Shown here: piece by piece, positions 37,352 to 49,352 of the stretch
Numbering within the stretch: position 1 is the stretch's first letter
How the letters are laid out: every line of letters starts with the position of its first letter
NCBI RefSeq assembly: GCF_000090795.2
Contig: NW_003546298.1
Span: forward strand, 65,827-129,826
Length of the DNA: 64,000 bases
Reading direction: 5' to 3'
Origin: Amphimedon queenslandica
Taxonomy: Eukaryota; Porifera; Demospongiae; Haplosclerida; Niphatidae
The notes under the pieces: model-generated
Seen by the model: the letters and a program-made list of their open reading frames with translations, nothing else
What the model was told of the DNA's origin: nothing
The model's database searches: none
Program-made: the position numbers and the translations under genes

Positions 37352-37361
37352 NNNNNNNNNN
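37352..37361. other. Assembly gap of 10 N
   Basis: A short nominal gap directly at the start of the second copy of the 860 bp repeat, typical of a scaffolding join whose true size is unknown. Confidence 0.99.
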
Positions 37362-38219
37362 ATACATAGCAGGAGAATAATCATGATGAACTTGGCAGTG
37401 AACTCAACATATTAAATTTTTACTAAATAAAGAAAGGTTTACTTTCATAAACAGTTGCCACAAAAAGTAGTTTCACTATATTAGTTACAACATCATGGCA
37501 ATCATAACACTGAATATAGATAAAATAACTTCACAGTTTCTTTATGTAATGTAAATAGCAACAATGCATTACCCCATACATGACATTGCGAATTTTCTGT
37601 TATTTTTATAAAATAGAGTACATAGATCATCAGACATTGCTATTTTTTGATAGTGTAGATTTCTTGAAGTTTAATAATTATCAAAAAGTAGTTACTACTG
37701 ACTATTCCATTATTACAAGCATTATCTACATACCATATATATAGTCCGAATTTTTGTTATTCTAAAGTTTTGTCAAAATTCAAATTTCTTGTTAAAATTA
37801 ATTTTTGTCAATAAAATTTTCGTCATTTTTGTTATTGATCTGTACACTATACCCACATGAAACGAAAATTTCATCAGTTAATATTTATCAAGCAAAAAAC
37901 CTGAAAAATTTGAAAAAAATTTTGACTGGCAAAATTTGGAGCTTCTATGGTATGCTGAACTACTGTAACACTACATAGAAATTAGCATACATGCACACGT
38001 ACATGATATAGTTATTATTTTAGGGTATCATTCCATTTGGTGTGGGCAATCAAACCAAGCAACATTATGCTCAACTTATAATTGTATACCCATTACATAA
38101 ACAAAGTGCAGTGTGATTGCTGATGGCTCACTGGCTCAGAGACCTCTTACTCTCAATAGTGAAGCTGCAGCATTGTGCAGGTACATGACAGCATGAGTCA
38201 ATGGTCAGCCTCTTTAATT
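37362..38219. repeat. ~860 bp direct repeat, copy 2
   Basis: Second copy of 36010-36868. It keeps the first few codons of the beta-helix gene region and stops in the middle of it at the gap. Confidence 0.9.
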
Positions 38220-38310
38220 AGTTTTTAATTTATATGTAGAGAGAGAGAAAGAATGACATTGAGATAAAATGGATCCTACTCTTTTTGATGTGTCAAGTGC
38301 TTTATTGATC
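38022..38310 (+). pseudogene. dCMP deaminase-like relic upstream of ankyrin gene B
   Basis: Exon 3 remnants as at 36669, followed at 38239-38310 by an exon-4-like piece (AGAGAGAGAAAGAATGACATTGAGAT, ATCCTACTCTTTTTGATG). The relic precedes ankyrin gene B just as the complete deaminase precedes gene A. Confidence 0.7.
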
Positions 38311-38680
38311 TATGTATTAATTTTTAATTCTGTTATAATGTTTTTAAACATTGGTATACACATGTTTACTCACACTACCATGACAATTGCATTATGACCA
38401 TTCACATTTGGATAAGTTAGATAGTCAATGTAATTACATAGGTCATGATTTGATTATTATTTCAGTCATTTATTTGTAGTACCATATAATGTAAAGTTGT
38501 AAACAGGAAATGTTAATCAAAAACAGTTAGAGCTTTATTTTTATTTTCAATTTATTCATCAGAAGCAGTGATTGTGGTTCACACTTTTAAAAGAACTCCT
38601 GTTCCGTTTTTCTCTCCTCTAAAGTTTCATATTTTTAAATATTTAATATTACAAATACATCGTAGGTCATTCTAAACAAT

Positions 38681-38729
38681 TATACAGATCAAATTCAATA
38701 CTGTTACAGTATTGAATTTGATCTGTATA
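38681..38729. repeat. Perfect 23 bp inverted repeat, 3 bp loop
   Basis: Arms 38681-38703 and 38707-38729 are exact complements around TTA. It lies about 150 bp before the start of ankyrin gene B and has no counterpart before A or C. Confidence 0.9.
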
Positions 38730-38877
38730 TTGTAGTATTCCATGAAGTATTATAGTCTCTCTCACCATCCAGGAGCTCAGTGGCCGTGGGGCGTGGGCCG
38801 GCTGAGGGGCGAGGGCCCCTCCCACCTAGACTTGCACTAAACTAAAGTCAGCGAGCCCTTTCGAATTTCGTTTTAGT

Positions 38878-41800
38878 ATGATTGATCTGTGTCAGTGGAG
38901 AGCTAGAATAGGTTCTTGGGGCTATCACCAGTGGTCAAAATCTTGTGACTATCCTACTGGTACAACCAAAGAACTCAGCGGAATATCATGTAGATGTACT
39001 TCGAGTTCTACACTCATTTTATCTATTTTCATTTCGATTGCCCTCCTCCTCTTCATATCAGGAGATGTGGAACTTAATCCTGGACCCACTCTTACAGGTA
39101 AAATGAATTAAAGCTCTTTCATTATATTTTATTTTATGCACAGACCAGCCAACAAAAGAGGAATTGGTTGAGTTATTGAGTAGCTCAAAGTTTATTGCTG
39201 GTACTTGGGAACAGTTTATTTGTTATCTTCCTAACGTGACACAAGATTTCATTGTTGGTATTAAGCAAAACGCGAAGGAGAACGAGGTCAGTCCTAACAG
39301 CATTGATGCTGTAGCTCAACATTGTCAAAATATTCCTGATATAACATGGAGAAGTATCTGTATTGCTTTACTGAGTTCCAATGAAGTTACTTTAGCTCGA
39401 CAAATCTTTGAAAAGCATTCTAGTAAGAATTGTCCCATATTTAATCTTACTAATTTTGTTTTATATACAGGAACAAGTAAAAGCACATGTAAAACGATAA
39501 AGGATGTAATGAGAAGTCACTATTGCAAGTTGAAGGAAGCCACAGAGAATTGCCTTCAAAAAATAGCTGACAAAATGTACAGCGAAGGCCTAATTAATAG
39601 AGAAGTTCGCGACATGCCTACCTTTGAAAAAATAGAACTTGATTTTTTGTCGCTGATTTCTGTGCACATAGAAGATGTTTCTATTCTTGAAGAAAAATGT
39701 CAATTATTTTTATCATGTCTTGCTATTGCAGAAGGACCAGCTAGAGAGGAAGCACTTGCTCTTGCTGAAGATTGGCAACAGGAGGTGTTCAAAAACCATC
39801 ACGTATCATTTACACTGTTGATATACCAAAAAACGAAGCATTCATCTGCTACAGAAATTGAGTTCAGATCTGATCATACAATATCTTTACAACTTCAGAA
39901 TCTCCTCAAAAAGTTTCCAGGACTAGTGAGAGATATTAGGAAGTTTTATGCAACCAGTAAAGAATATGACATGATAGATGTTGCCCGCTGGATAGAAGAA
40001 AGTTATGAAGTGACTGGTCTTGTTCATGATGGCACAACAGTAGACGAAATTTTTAATGTTTTGCAACCTCATTATAACTTTTTGTGTATTGATCCGTTAT
40101 CTGATCTTATGGAAGAGTACCCTATCAATGATCAGAATGTGTTGTTCAAGTATCGTCAATATACCGAATGTTTAGAAAGTTTTACAGATTCTGCTAAGAT
40201 TAGTGAAGTAATGACTAGTATTGAAGCTGCGTTGACTGAAGAGGGTTCTAGAACTGATCCCAAAGTTGTTTTGAAGCTTTCAGGAAAATGGACCGATAGA
40301 ACCATAAAAAATCTTCAAAAGTTGATGGAATACTTTTTCCCTGATGAAGCAAAGTATCTTAGAATTAAAAAAATACGAACTGGATCATTAGAGATTCATT
40401 TTTTGGCCGCCTCTTATAAAGTCATTGATTCTCTACTTGCCAAAGCACAAGATAAAGTTAAGTTCATGTGTCACTTTGGTATATTTCAACTTACCATTAA
40501 CAACCAAACCATCATTAATGGGGTGGAAGATGTGAACTTTAGTTTCAACGAATCACTTCTACATGTTATTAGTGACCAAGATGAAGAGTATAAGAAAATG
40601 GCATTACTTCTTCTGCAGTTTGACATAAATGTTAACTATCGAAATAGTTCAGGGAACACTGCATTAACACTTGCTTCCAGTGGTAAACATCACCAAGTTG
40701 TGGACATCTTGCTAAGTATGAGCCCAGATATCAACATTCGAAATAACAAAGGAGTCACTGCTTTGATGATTGCTTCTTATTATGGGAACAGCCAAATTGT
40801 TGAGCTTTTGCTGAGAAATGGTCCTGATATTAATGTTTGTGAATTTAAAGGATGGACTGCTTTAATGTTTGCCTGTCAAGATGGATATTGTGACGTTGTT
40901 AAACTTCTACTCAGTGAGAATCCAGATGTTGATATCCAAAATGATAAAGGAGAAACAGCATTGTTTATTGCTTGTGATAATGGACATTGCCAAGTTGTTG
41001 AAGTTTTGCTTCATGCGAATCCTGATGTTAACATTGCTACTAATGATGGATGGACAGCTTTGATGTTGAGCTGTTGTAAAGGTTATCATAAAATTGTGGA
41101 CCTCTTACTTAGATGGAATGCTGATACCAGTAATAAAGATAAAGAAGGATGGGATTCTTTTAATCTTGCTTGTTATTATGGACATTGCCAGGTTGTTGAA
41201 GTTTTGCTAGGTAACGTTAGAGCTATTGATGATCAAGATAACAATGGGTATAATATTTTTATGAACACTAAAAGCAAAGATGGATGGACTTCTTTGATGC
41301 TTGCTTGTCACAATGGGCATTATCAAGTTGTTCAACTCCTACTGGATGCAGAGCTAGACATTAATGCTCAAGTCAAAGAGAAGGGGTGGACTGCTTTGAT
41401 GATTGCTTGTGCCAATGGGCACTATCAGGCTGTTAGCCTTCTGTTAAGTAAGCATCCAAATATTAATACACAAGACAAAAATGGATGGACTGCTTTGATG
41501 CTTGCTTGCAACAATGGTCATTTTAGTGTTGTTGAACTTTTGTTAAATGAAGATGTCAATATTAACATTCAACACAGTGACGGAAGGACAGCACTTGCAT
41601 TTGCATTACAAAAATCCAGTCAAACAACAAATTATTTGAATAGTGTGGAGCGCTTACTTAATAGTCATCCTAATCATATGCACCAAATCAAAAATTTCAC
41701 TGTTCATTCAGTAGTACTAGCAGCTATTTATTGTAATACTGATGCTGTAGAGATCATCATGAAGAACTGTGAAGTCTCCCAGGAGCATTACACACATGCT

Positions 41801-42376
41801 TTTGTGACTGCTTGTTATAGTGGTTGTTCTCCAGTGATGAACTTGCTATCAGACAAAATAACAAGTATAATTAATGAGAGAGAGCTATTAATAGCTGCTG
41901 TGGAAGGAGACTTAGGATTATTAGTTAGTATGTTATTTGAAGTGGGCATGAGTCCAGATACTCCATTAGTAGGTGGTATAACTCCAATGATGATAGCAGC
42001 TTCATGTGGACACACTGAAATTGTCGAGACACTGATACAAGCTGGTGCTGATGTTAACAAAACTAATGATAAGGGTTTAACTGTACTAGACATATTGCTT
42101 AACAAGGAAGAAGATTTTGTCACAAATTCTATTTTAAACTTATTAATTTCAACAACAGGCAAAGTGAAACCATTTTCTGCTACTCAACCTCAACCCATAT
42201 CTACATCAAGAGGCGATATATCAAGTAATATCAGTTTGATGCGATCAATAATTGACTCTGAAGAAAATCCAATTCAATTTCATTCAGATTTATTAAAGAG
42301 TCCAGCGCATAGGAAATCGGAGGATGGAAATGAAGGCATCGCCGAAGATACACAGAATACTAGACACATTATGTAG
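38878..42376 (+). CDS. Ankyrin/Death-fold gene B with 2A-like leader, intact
   Basis: Exons 38878-39097, 39144-39422 and 39471-42376 join in phase, 1,134 residues. Order: Cys-bearing N-terminus (MIDLCQWRA), hydrophobic segment 45-61, GDVELNPGP ending at residue 70, Death-fold-like domain (about 75-170; LSSSKFIAGTWEQF, TWRSICIALLSSNEV), helical middle region (about 170-500; VARWIEESYEVTGLVHDGT, VVLKLSGKWTDR), ten or so ankyrin repeats, a linker, two further repeats (TPMMIAASCGHTEIVETLI) and a Ser-rich tail. If 2A acts, the product is a ~69-residue membrane leader plus a ~1,065-residue soluble protein starting with Pro. Death-fold plus ankyrins suggests an innate-immune or signalling adaptor, by analogy only. 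Intron 2 (48 bp) has no stop and keeps frame if retained. This is the best-preserved family member here. Confidence 0.85.
39064..39087 (+). other. 2A-like ribosome-skipping motif, copy B
   Basis: Codons for DVELNPGP, identical in protein to copy A although the upstream leader differs in length and sequence. Conservation of the motif while the leader varies suggests selection on the motif. Confidence 0.8.
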
Positions 42377-42739
42377 CTAATTATAATTGATAGGAACATA
42401 ACACTGTTGCTTTGTTTTTTAGATTTTCTACCATTTTTAAAGCAAAATGGAATAGCGTAGAGCTAGGATAAGTTAGTCTTGCTTAGCCAGACCCATTCTC
42501 CTATAGCACTTTTCCACACATACAGTGTAGTCTCACAGCAGGACCACTTTAGACTATACACAATTACACATAGTGAGGCGAGGCCAATAACAAAATTTTT
42601 GTTTATTATAAACTTAATACTCAGCTAAGCAGCTGACATTACTTATTAAAATTAAATTGTTACTATTATTCTACAAACAACAATATACTATACATACATG
42701 CACATAAACATAGATCTAACACTTATAAATGCCTTCCTT
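42377..42739. other. Intergenic, convergent 3' ends
   Basis: 363 bp between ankyrin gene B and COA7, which end towards each other. No other feature recognised. Confidence 0.5.
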
Positions 42740-44703
42740 TCAACTCAAGTTGCTTAGCTGTTTTGCTTTCTTCAATAGCTCTTCTGCCCTTTTCTCATTT
42801 CTCTCTAGTCCACCATCTCCCAGTTTTAACATACGGCTAGCATTAGCACAGCCCCATGGATGACCCAGCTCACAACTCTTCAGCGAATACTCTAATGCTT
42901 TTGACATATCTTTGGGGACCTTTTCTTTTCCCTGCAGATAAATAATACTCTCATTGAAGCAGCCATTTTTGAAACCTCCTTCACAGGATCTGTGGAAGCA
43001 TTGCAATGCTTTTTGGTAGTCTGGTAGTTGTCCTTCGTACCCATTTTGATGGACTAGTCCACTGTTATTGCAACCACCCATTGATCCTAGTTCACATGCT
43101 GTATCAAACAACTGTAGAGCTTTCGAAAATTCTTTAGGATGAGGTCCTACAAGTAATGCAAATATTGCATTGAAGATAAACATAGGGTTGGGCATTTCTA
43201 GTAAATCTGTCAATTTTTAAATACCAGTAATAATGCAAGGGCACAGTATCCGTGGCACCACTATAGATCTAATTATAGATAACTACCCGTAAACGGGATT
43301 GGAAACTTCCGTTACTACCCATGGGTAGTTTGGGTACCAGGCTGGTTGGGATCGCGTTGTTCAATTCTTAGTAGACCAATGGCAAAGGTTTGTGGGACTC
43401 TAGCATAGGCGGTGGCAGGATTGGCAGAGCAGTTGGGCAAGAAAAATGGCGCGTGAAGCGTGCCGCAATTTTGGCCAAGCCCACTTTTCCACGCATATTT
43501 TGGGTGTATACTCAACGCACGCATACATTATGATATGCCATAAAAATATGCCTAGAAGGCGCCCTATCTTATCTGTAAAGCTCTATTCAACCTGTAAAGT
43601 GCTAGTCCTGGTCCTCCTGGAAGGCTTGTTGACAAAGGAAAGCAGAAAAGACTGTCTCTTGCTAGCCATGGTAATTTTTCATGACTAAAATGATGTCATT
43701 AATTAAATTCTTATTTCTGGTCAAAATTTTTGGTTGGGCATTGCCCGACTATGCCCAACCCTGCAGCCACCTATGGACTCTAGCTACTGCATTTTAGAAT
43801 GAAACAACCCAGTTTTACTTCTATAGACTCTTCTTAAGAGCCTTCAGTGCACTGTGATGTTCATTTTAGTCTGTGTTGTGTATTTTGTGAGTAATGGAAT
43901 CCTGAGCGATCTAGCAAAATTCAAATAGCCTAAAAAGCTCTTACTAGTGAGTATTACCTTAAATAAATGTTATGTTGCACTGAAGGCTCTTAAAAAGTAT
44001 CTATATAAGCAAAAACTTGCTTGCTTCATTCTGAAATACAGCTGCTAGAGTCCCACAAAGTTTCACCATAGAGCCAATGCTTTTGCTAAGATTTTATCAG
44101 ATTTGGTGGGGATACGCCCCAACACGCCTTGCACTTATTATCATTGAAGTTTCCAATCCCGTTTATGGGTAGTATATCTATGATCTAATTTATATAAAGG
44201 AGATCACAACAGTCAATCTGTCAAATTAACACTAACACACTATTGTGCAAACCAGATTAACTAACCCAAACCAGTTTATTTTAGATCTACCCTATCTACA
44301 TGCACATGCATAGCAATGTATGCACACATGCATGTGGTGTATATTACATGCATGTACATGTAACTCGATCATGTATGCTGATGTTTTCATTGTTTTGTGT
44401 TACTGGATGTATTCACACTAACCATTTCCAGTCAAGTACATGTTACCCAGTGCAAGGCAGCTCTCAGAGAATTTCATTTGATGACAGCAGTTGCTAAATA
44501 CTTCAAATGCTTTTGAAGGATTCTTCTTTGCTACAATAAGATACTCTGCATATTGATGACAACCTGCCAAAATCTAACAATGAAGTTTGTAGTAAGTAGT
44601 AATATATACCTTCTGGTTTTTTTTCTGTATAACAATCATAATGAAACACTGCTCCAAGCTTATCTAAATATTCAGCAGCAGTTTTCTCCTCCACTGGCTC
44701 CAT
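42740..44703 (-). CDS. COA7: COA7, cytochrome c oxidase assembly factor (Sel1 repeats)
   Basis: Exon 1 44610-44703 (MEPVEEKTAAEYLDKLGAVF), exon 2 44447-44563 and exon 3 from 43206 (or 43146) to 42740. Both exon-3 acceptors keep phase; the longer adds DLLEMPNPMFIFNAIFALLV, the shorter would leave a Sel1 repeat about nine residues short. Sel1-like repeats with paired Cys (CELGSMGGCNNSG, CEGGFKNGCFNES) and the C-terminal LGHPWGCANASRMLKLGDG match human COA7 closely. The known protein sits in the mitochondrial intermembrane space, folded by disulfides, and is needed for complex IV assembly. Intron 2 holds a foldback element (43282-44173). The start codon is 96 bp from that of the divergent ankyrin gene C. 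Family call high; exon-3 start open. Confidence 0.9.
43282..44173. mobile_element. Foldback/MITE element in a COA7 intron
   Basis: Terminal inverted repeats of 28 bp (43282-43309 and 44146-44173) differ at one base and begin ACTACCCGT. Further matched arms lie inside: TTTGTGGGACTCTAGCA near 43389 against its complement near 44043, and the stretch about 43777-43855 against 43980-44055, so much of the 892 bp folds on itself. No transposase. Target duplication not clear (ATA at most). Confidence 0.75.
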
Positions 44704-44799
44704 CTTGAATTGAACAAAGCTGGAGCTCCTCCTACCCAAGGAGCCCCACCTTTTCAATCTTAAACCGCAAAATAAGAACTTCTCACGAAAGCAACACCT
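44704..44799. promoter_or_regulatory. Divergent promoter, COA7 / ankyrin gene C
   Basis: 96 bp between divergent start codons. Gene C therefore sits right against a housekeeping mitochondrial gene. The CTACCCAAGGAGCCCCACC stretch resembles the CTCCCACC element upstream of A and B. Confidence 0.4.
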
Positions 44800-47700
44800 A
44801 TGATTGATCTGTGCCAGTGGAGAGCTAGAATAGGCGCATGGAGCGGTTGCCAGTGGTCAAAATCCCGTGGCTGTGCTACTGGTAACATCTACGTATATTC
44901 AGATTACTGTAAAACCAAAGGAGATGCAAGAGCATGCCTCGTATTCTCGATTTCATCTATTTTCATTCTAATTGCTCTCCTCCTCTTCATATCAGGAAAT
45001 GTGAAACTTAATCCTGGACCCACTCTTACAGATAAACTGAATTAAAGCTCTTCCATTATAGTTCATTTTACGCACAGACCAGCCAACAAAAGAGGAATTG
45101 GTTGAGTTGTTGAGTAGCTCAAAGTTTACTTCTGGTAATTGGGAACAGTTTATTTGTTATCTTCCTAACATGACCCAAGATATTGTTGTTGGTATTAAGC
45201 AGAGTGTGGAAGGGAATGAGGCCAGTCCTTCTCATTACATTGATGCTGTAGCTCAACATTGTCATAATATTCCTGATATAACATGGAGAAACATCTGTAT
45301 TGCTTTACTGAGTTCTGATGAAGTTAATTTAGCTCGAAATATCCTTGATAAACATTCTGGTAAGATTTAGTCATATCTTTCCTGTGAATGATGTTTATAA
45401 TTTATAATGATATTCACTGGGATACCGTAAATAGACACTGCCATTGTGGAGGTATTGTTGCACTGTTTACGATGGAGCTTGATACACTTTCTGCCGTTTT
45501 GTAAGAAGAGCAAGCAGTATTAGCCTCAGAAGTGAAAAATTGGAAGCTTTATTATTCTTTTCATAGGTTTGCAACTGTTTGGAGCCACTGGAGTGACATG
45601 GAGAAGTAGAATTGATAGTTTTTAGCCTGTTGGTCCATGATAGTATACCTCCAGAATGGTGGCCTGAAAAATTTATGGTATCCCTCATTATAAATCAGAA
45701 ACGTTATTGACAGAAAAGATATGAATAGAATGATGGTGAAATGAATCGTAATCTTTAATTCTTTATATAGGAAAAAGTAAAAGCACATGTAAAGCAATAA
45801 AAGATGTATTGAGAAGTCACTATTGCAAGCTGAAGGAAGCCACAGAGAACTGCCTTCAAAAAATAGCTGACAAAATGTACAGCGAAGGCCTAATTAATAG
45901 AGAAGTTCGAAACATGCCTACCTTTGAAAAAATAGAACTTGATTTTCTATCACTGATTTCTGTACACATAGAAGATGTTTCTATTCTTGAAGAAAAATGT
46001 CAATTATTTTTATCATGTCTTGCTATTGCAGAAGGACCAGCCAGAGATGAAGCAATTGCTCTTGCTGAAGATTGGCAACAGGAGGTGTTCAAAGACCACC
46101 ATGTATCATTTACACTATTGATACGCCAGCAAAAAACAAAACACTCATCTGCTACAGAAATTGAGTTGAGCTCTGATCATACAATATCTTTACAGCTTCA
46201 GAATCTTCTTAAAAAGTTTCCAGGACTAGTGAGAGATATTAGAAAGTTTTACGCAAACAGTAAAGAATATGATGTGATTGATATTGCTCGCTGGATAGAA
46301 GAAAGTTACGAAGTGACTGGTCTTGTTCGTGATGGCACAACAGTTGATGAATTTTTTAATGTTCTACAACCTCATTATAACTTTTTGTGTATTGACCCGT
46401 TGTCTGATCTTATGGAAGAGTATCCTATCAATGATCAGAATGTATTATTAAAGTATCATGACTATACTCAGAATCTTAAAAGTTTTACCGATTCTGCAAA
46501 GATGAGTGAAGTATTGACTAGTATTGAAGCTGCATTGACTGAAAATGTTTTTAAAACTGATCCTAAAGTCATCCTGAAACTATCTGGAAAATGGGCTGAT
46601 AGAACAATAAAAAATCTTCAAAAATTGATAGAATACTTTTTTCGTGAAGAAGCAAAGCACCTTACAATTAAAACGATGTTGAAAGGATCAATAGAAATTC
46701 ATTTTTTGGTCTCCTCTTATAAAGTCGTTCATTCTCTTATTGTCAAAGCACAAGATAAAGCTAAATTTATGAGTCATTTTGGTATATTTAAACTTACCAT
46801 TAACCATCAAACCATCATTGATGAGGTTGAAGATGTTAACTTTAGTTTTGAAAAGCCGCTTCTACATGCCATCCGTATTATTGACAGAGATGAAGAATAT
46901 GAGAATATGGTAGCACTACTTGTGGAGTTTGACATAAATATTAATTATCAAGACATTTTTGGATTCACGGCATTAATGATTGCTTCTTGGGGTAATCATT
47001 ATCGAGTTGTGGAGATCTTGCTAGGTAAGAGCCCAGATATCAACATTCAAAATAAAAAAGGAGTCACTGCTTTAATGATTGCTTCTAATTATGGGAACAC
47101 CCGAACTGCTGAGGTCTTGCTAACAAAAGATCCTGATATTGATGTTAGTGCATTTGATGGATGGACTGCTTTAATGTTTGCCTGTCAAAATGGACATCGT
47201 GATGTTATTGAACTTTTACTCAATAAAAATCCAGATATTGATATTCAAAATGACACAGGAGAAACAGCACTGATGGTTGCTTGTGGTAATGGGCACACCC
47301 AAGTTGTTGAAGTTTTACTGAATAAAAATCCAAAAATTAATATTTGTGCTAATGATGGATGGACAGCATTGATGTTAAGTTGTTCTAAAGGTTATGATAT
47401 AATCGCGGAGCTTTTACTTAGAAGAAATGCTGATACCAGTAATGAAGATAAAGAAGGATGGAATGCTTTTAGTCTTGCTTGTTATTTTAAACATTACCAG
47501 GTCATTGAAGTCTTACTCAGTCAGGTTAGACATATTGATGTTAAAAGCAATAATGGATATAATCCTCTTATGCTTGCAAGCAGTATCGGATATTATAAAG
47601 TTGTTAAACTCATACTAATGAAGGGTCCAAATGTTAACAGTCAGAGCAAGAATGGATGGACTCCTTTGATGCTTGCTTGTCATGGTGGACATCATCAAGT

Positions 47701-48745
47701 CGTTGAACTTCTACTAGATACAAATTCAGACATTAGCATTCAAGACAATGTAAGGGGGTGGACTGCGTTGATGATTGCTTGTGCCAATGGGCACTATCAA
47801 GTGGTTAGCCTTTTGTTAAGTAAGCATCCGAATATTAACAAGCAAGGTAGAGATGGATGGACTGCTTTGATGCTTGCTTGTAACAATGGCCATTTCAGTG
47901 TTGTTGAACTTTTGCTAAATGAAGATATTGATTTTAATATTCAATACAAAGATGGAAGGACTGCACTTGCATTTGCTTTACAAAAAACCAGTGAAACAAC
48001 AAATTATTTGAATATTATGGAACGATTACTTGATAGTCATCCTAATCACATGCACCAAGTCAAAAATTTGACTATTCATTTAATGGTTTTGGCAGCTAGT
48101 TATTGTAACCCTGATGCTGTGGAGATAATCATGAAAAAATTTGAAGTCTCTCAGGAGCATTACATACATGCTTTTGTTGCTGCTTGCTATAGTGGTGGCT
48201 CTTCAGTGATGATCTTGCTATCAGACAAAATAACGAGTTCAAGTAGTGAGAGAGAGCTATTATTAGCTGCTGTTGGAGGAGATTTAGGATTATTAGTTAG
48301 TATGTTATTTAAAGTTGGCATGAGTCCAGATACTCCATTAGCAGGTGGTATAACTCCATTGATGATAGCAGCTTCGTGTGGACACATTGAAATTGTTGAG
48401 ACACTGATACAAGCTGGAGCTGACGTTAACAAAGCTAATGAAGATGGTACAACTGTACTAGACATACTGCTTAACAAGGAAGACAGTGTTTTCACAACTG
48501 CTATTGTAGACTTGATAGTTTCTACTAACAAACCAATTTCTGCTACTCAACCTCAACCTGTATTGTCCTCAAAGAGTGACATATCAAGTAATATCAGTCT
48601 AATACGATCGATAACTGATTCTGAAGAAAATCCAGTTCAATTGCATTCAGAGTTAGTAATGAGTGCACCACACAGAAAATCAGATGATCGAAATGGAACA
48701 GAAGGCATGACTGAAGATACTCATAATATTAGACTCATTATGTAG
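44800..48745 (+). pseudogene. Ankyrin/Death-fold gene C with decayed leader exon
   Basis: By comparison with B the exons are 44800-45031, 45078-45359 and 45771-48745 (1,162 residues). Exon 1 is damaged. The 2A core reads GNVKLNPGP (Asp to Asn, Glu to Lys), and the donor after CTTACAG is AT instead of GT, so without splicing the leader ends after 81 residues at DKLN-stop. Intron 2 is 411 bp, against 48-57 bp in the others, and contains stops, probably from an insertion. Exons 2-3 are fully open, with the Death-fold-like domain, middle region and one more complete ankyrin repeat (NPLMLASSIGYYKVVKLIL) than A, B or D. The body could still be expressed from another start (a different 5' exon or an ATG in exon 3). 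Labelled pseudogene because of the leader; a leaderless working gene is possible. Confidence 0.65.
44998..45021 (+). other. Degenerate 2A-like motif, copy C
   Basis: Codons read NVKLNPGP. Loss of the Asp and Glu of the core is expected to abolish or strongly reduce ribosome skipping, so this copy serves as a natural contrast to A and B. Confidence 0.75.
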
Positions 48746-49352
48746 CTACTATTAATAATGCTGTAGCGTTACTAAATAGGATTTAACCCACGTACTTCGT
48801 AATTTCTGATAGGAGCATAACATTTTTGTTTTAATGTAATTTGTTTTTTTAATTTTCTACCATTAAAGTAGAATGGAGCGATAAATATTAGGAAGAGTGA
48901 TATAACAGCTAGGATAAATAAACGTGTTTGTTCAAAGTTAGGTGAGGCAAATGCTATTGTAATAATTTTATTTTTTAGATTTTATTTTAGATTGTAATAA
49001 AATATTAGACAGATTATGTGATGTATTATGAAAGTTCATGAATGATGTTACATGAGCATGCATACGTTGCCAATTTAATTTTTTAGCAATTTCTGACATG
49101 ATATAATTTTATAGAGCAAAACCTAAAAGTATTATATCTATTTTAGTTTTAGGGTAAAATCAGGGATATAATATGACTAATAGTCTATTATATCCCTGGT
49201 AACATTTTAGGATTTTTTTTTACGTTTACTGAGTTGTTTAGATCTATGACGTGGGCCCAAAAATGATTTCGAATTTTCACTGGCCAGGCGGGTGCGGTCA
49301 CTTTCAGCATCTATACTTTCAGCATCTATGCTTTCAGCATAGATTCAGAGAG
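48746..49352. other. Intergenic with a short palindrome
   Basis: No gene. About 49162-49199 is a palindrome with arms CAGGGATATAATA / TATTATATCCCTG and an inner GACTA/TAGTC pair. It could be a small foldback element. 49300-49330 has TTTCAGCATCTAT in near-triplicate just before the Tctex1 start. Confidence 0.5.

Noticed and set aside
43446-43688. Open frame of 80 residues inside the foldback element
   Set aside because: It sits in a self-complementary element with no conserved motif; chance frame.
45032-45077. AT-AC intron in gene C
   Set aside because: The intron starts ATAAAC, not the U12-type ATATCC, and ends AG; sister copies have GT at the same place, so it is a mutated donor.
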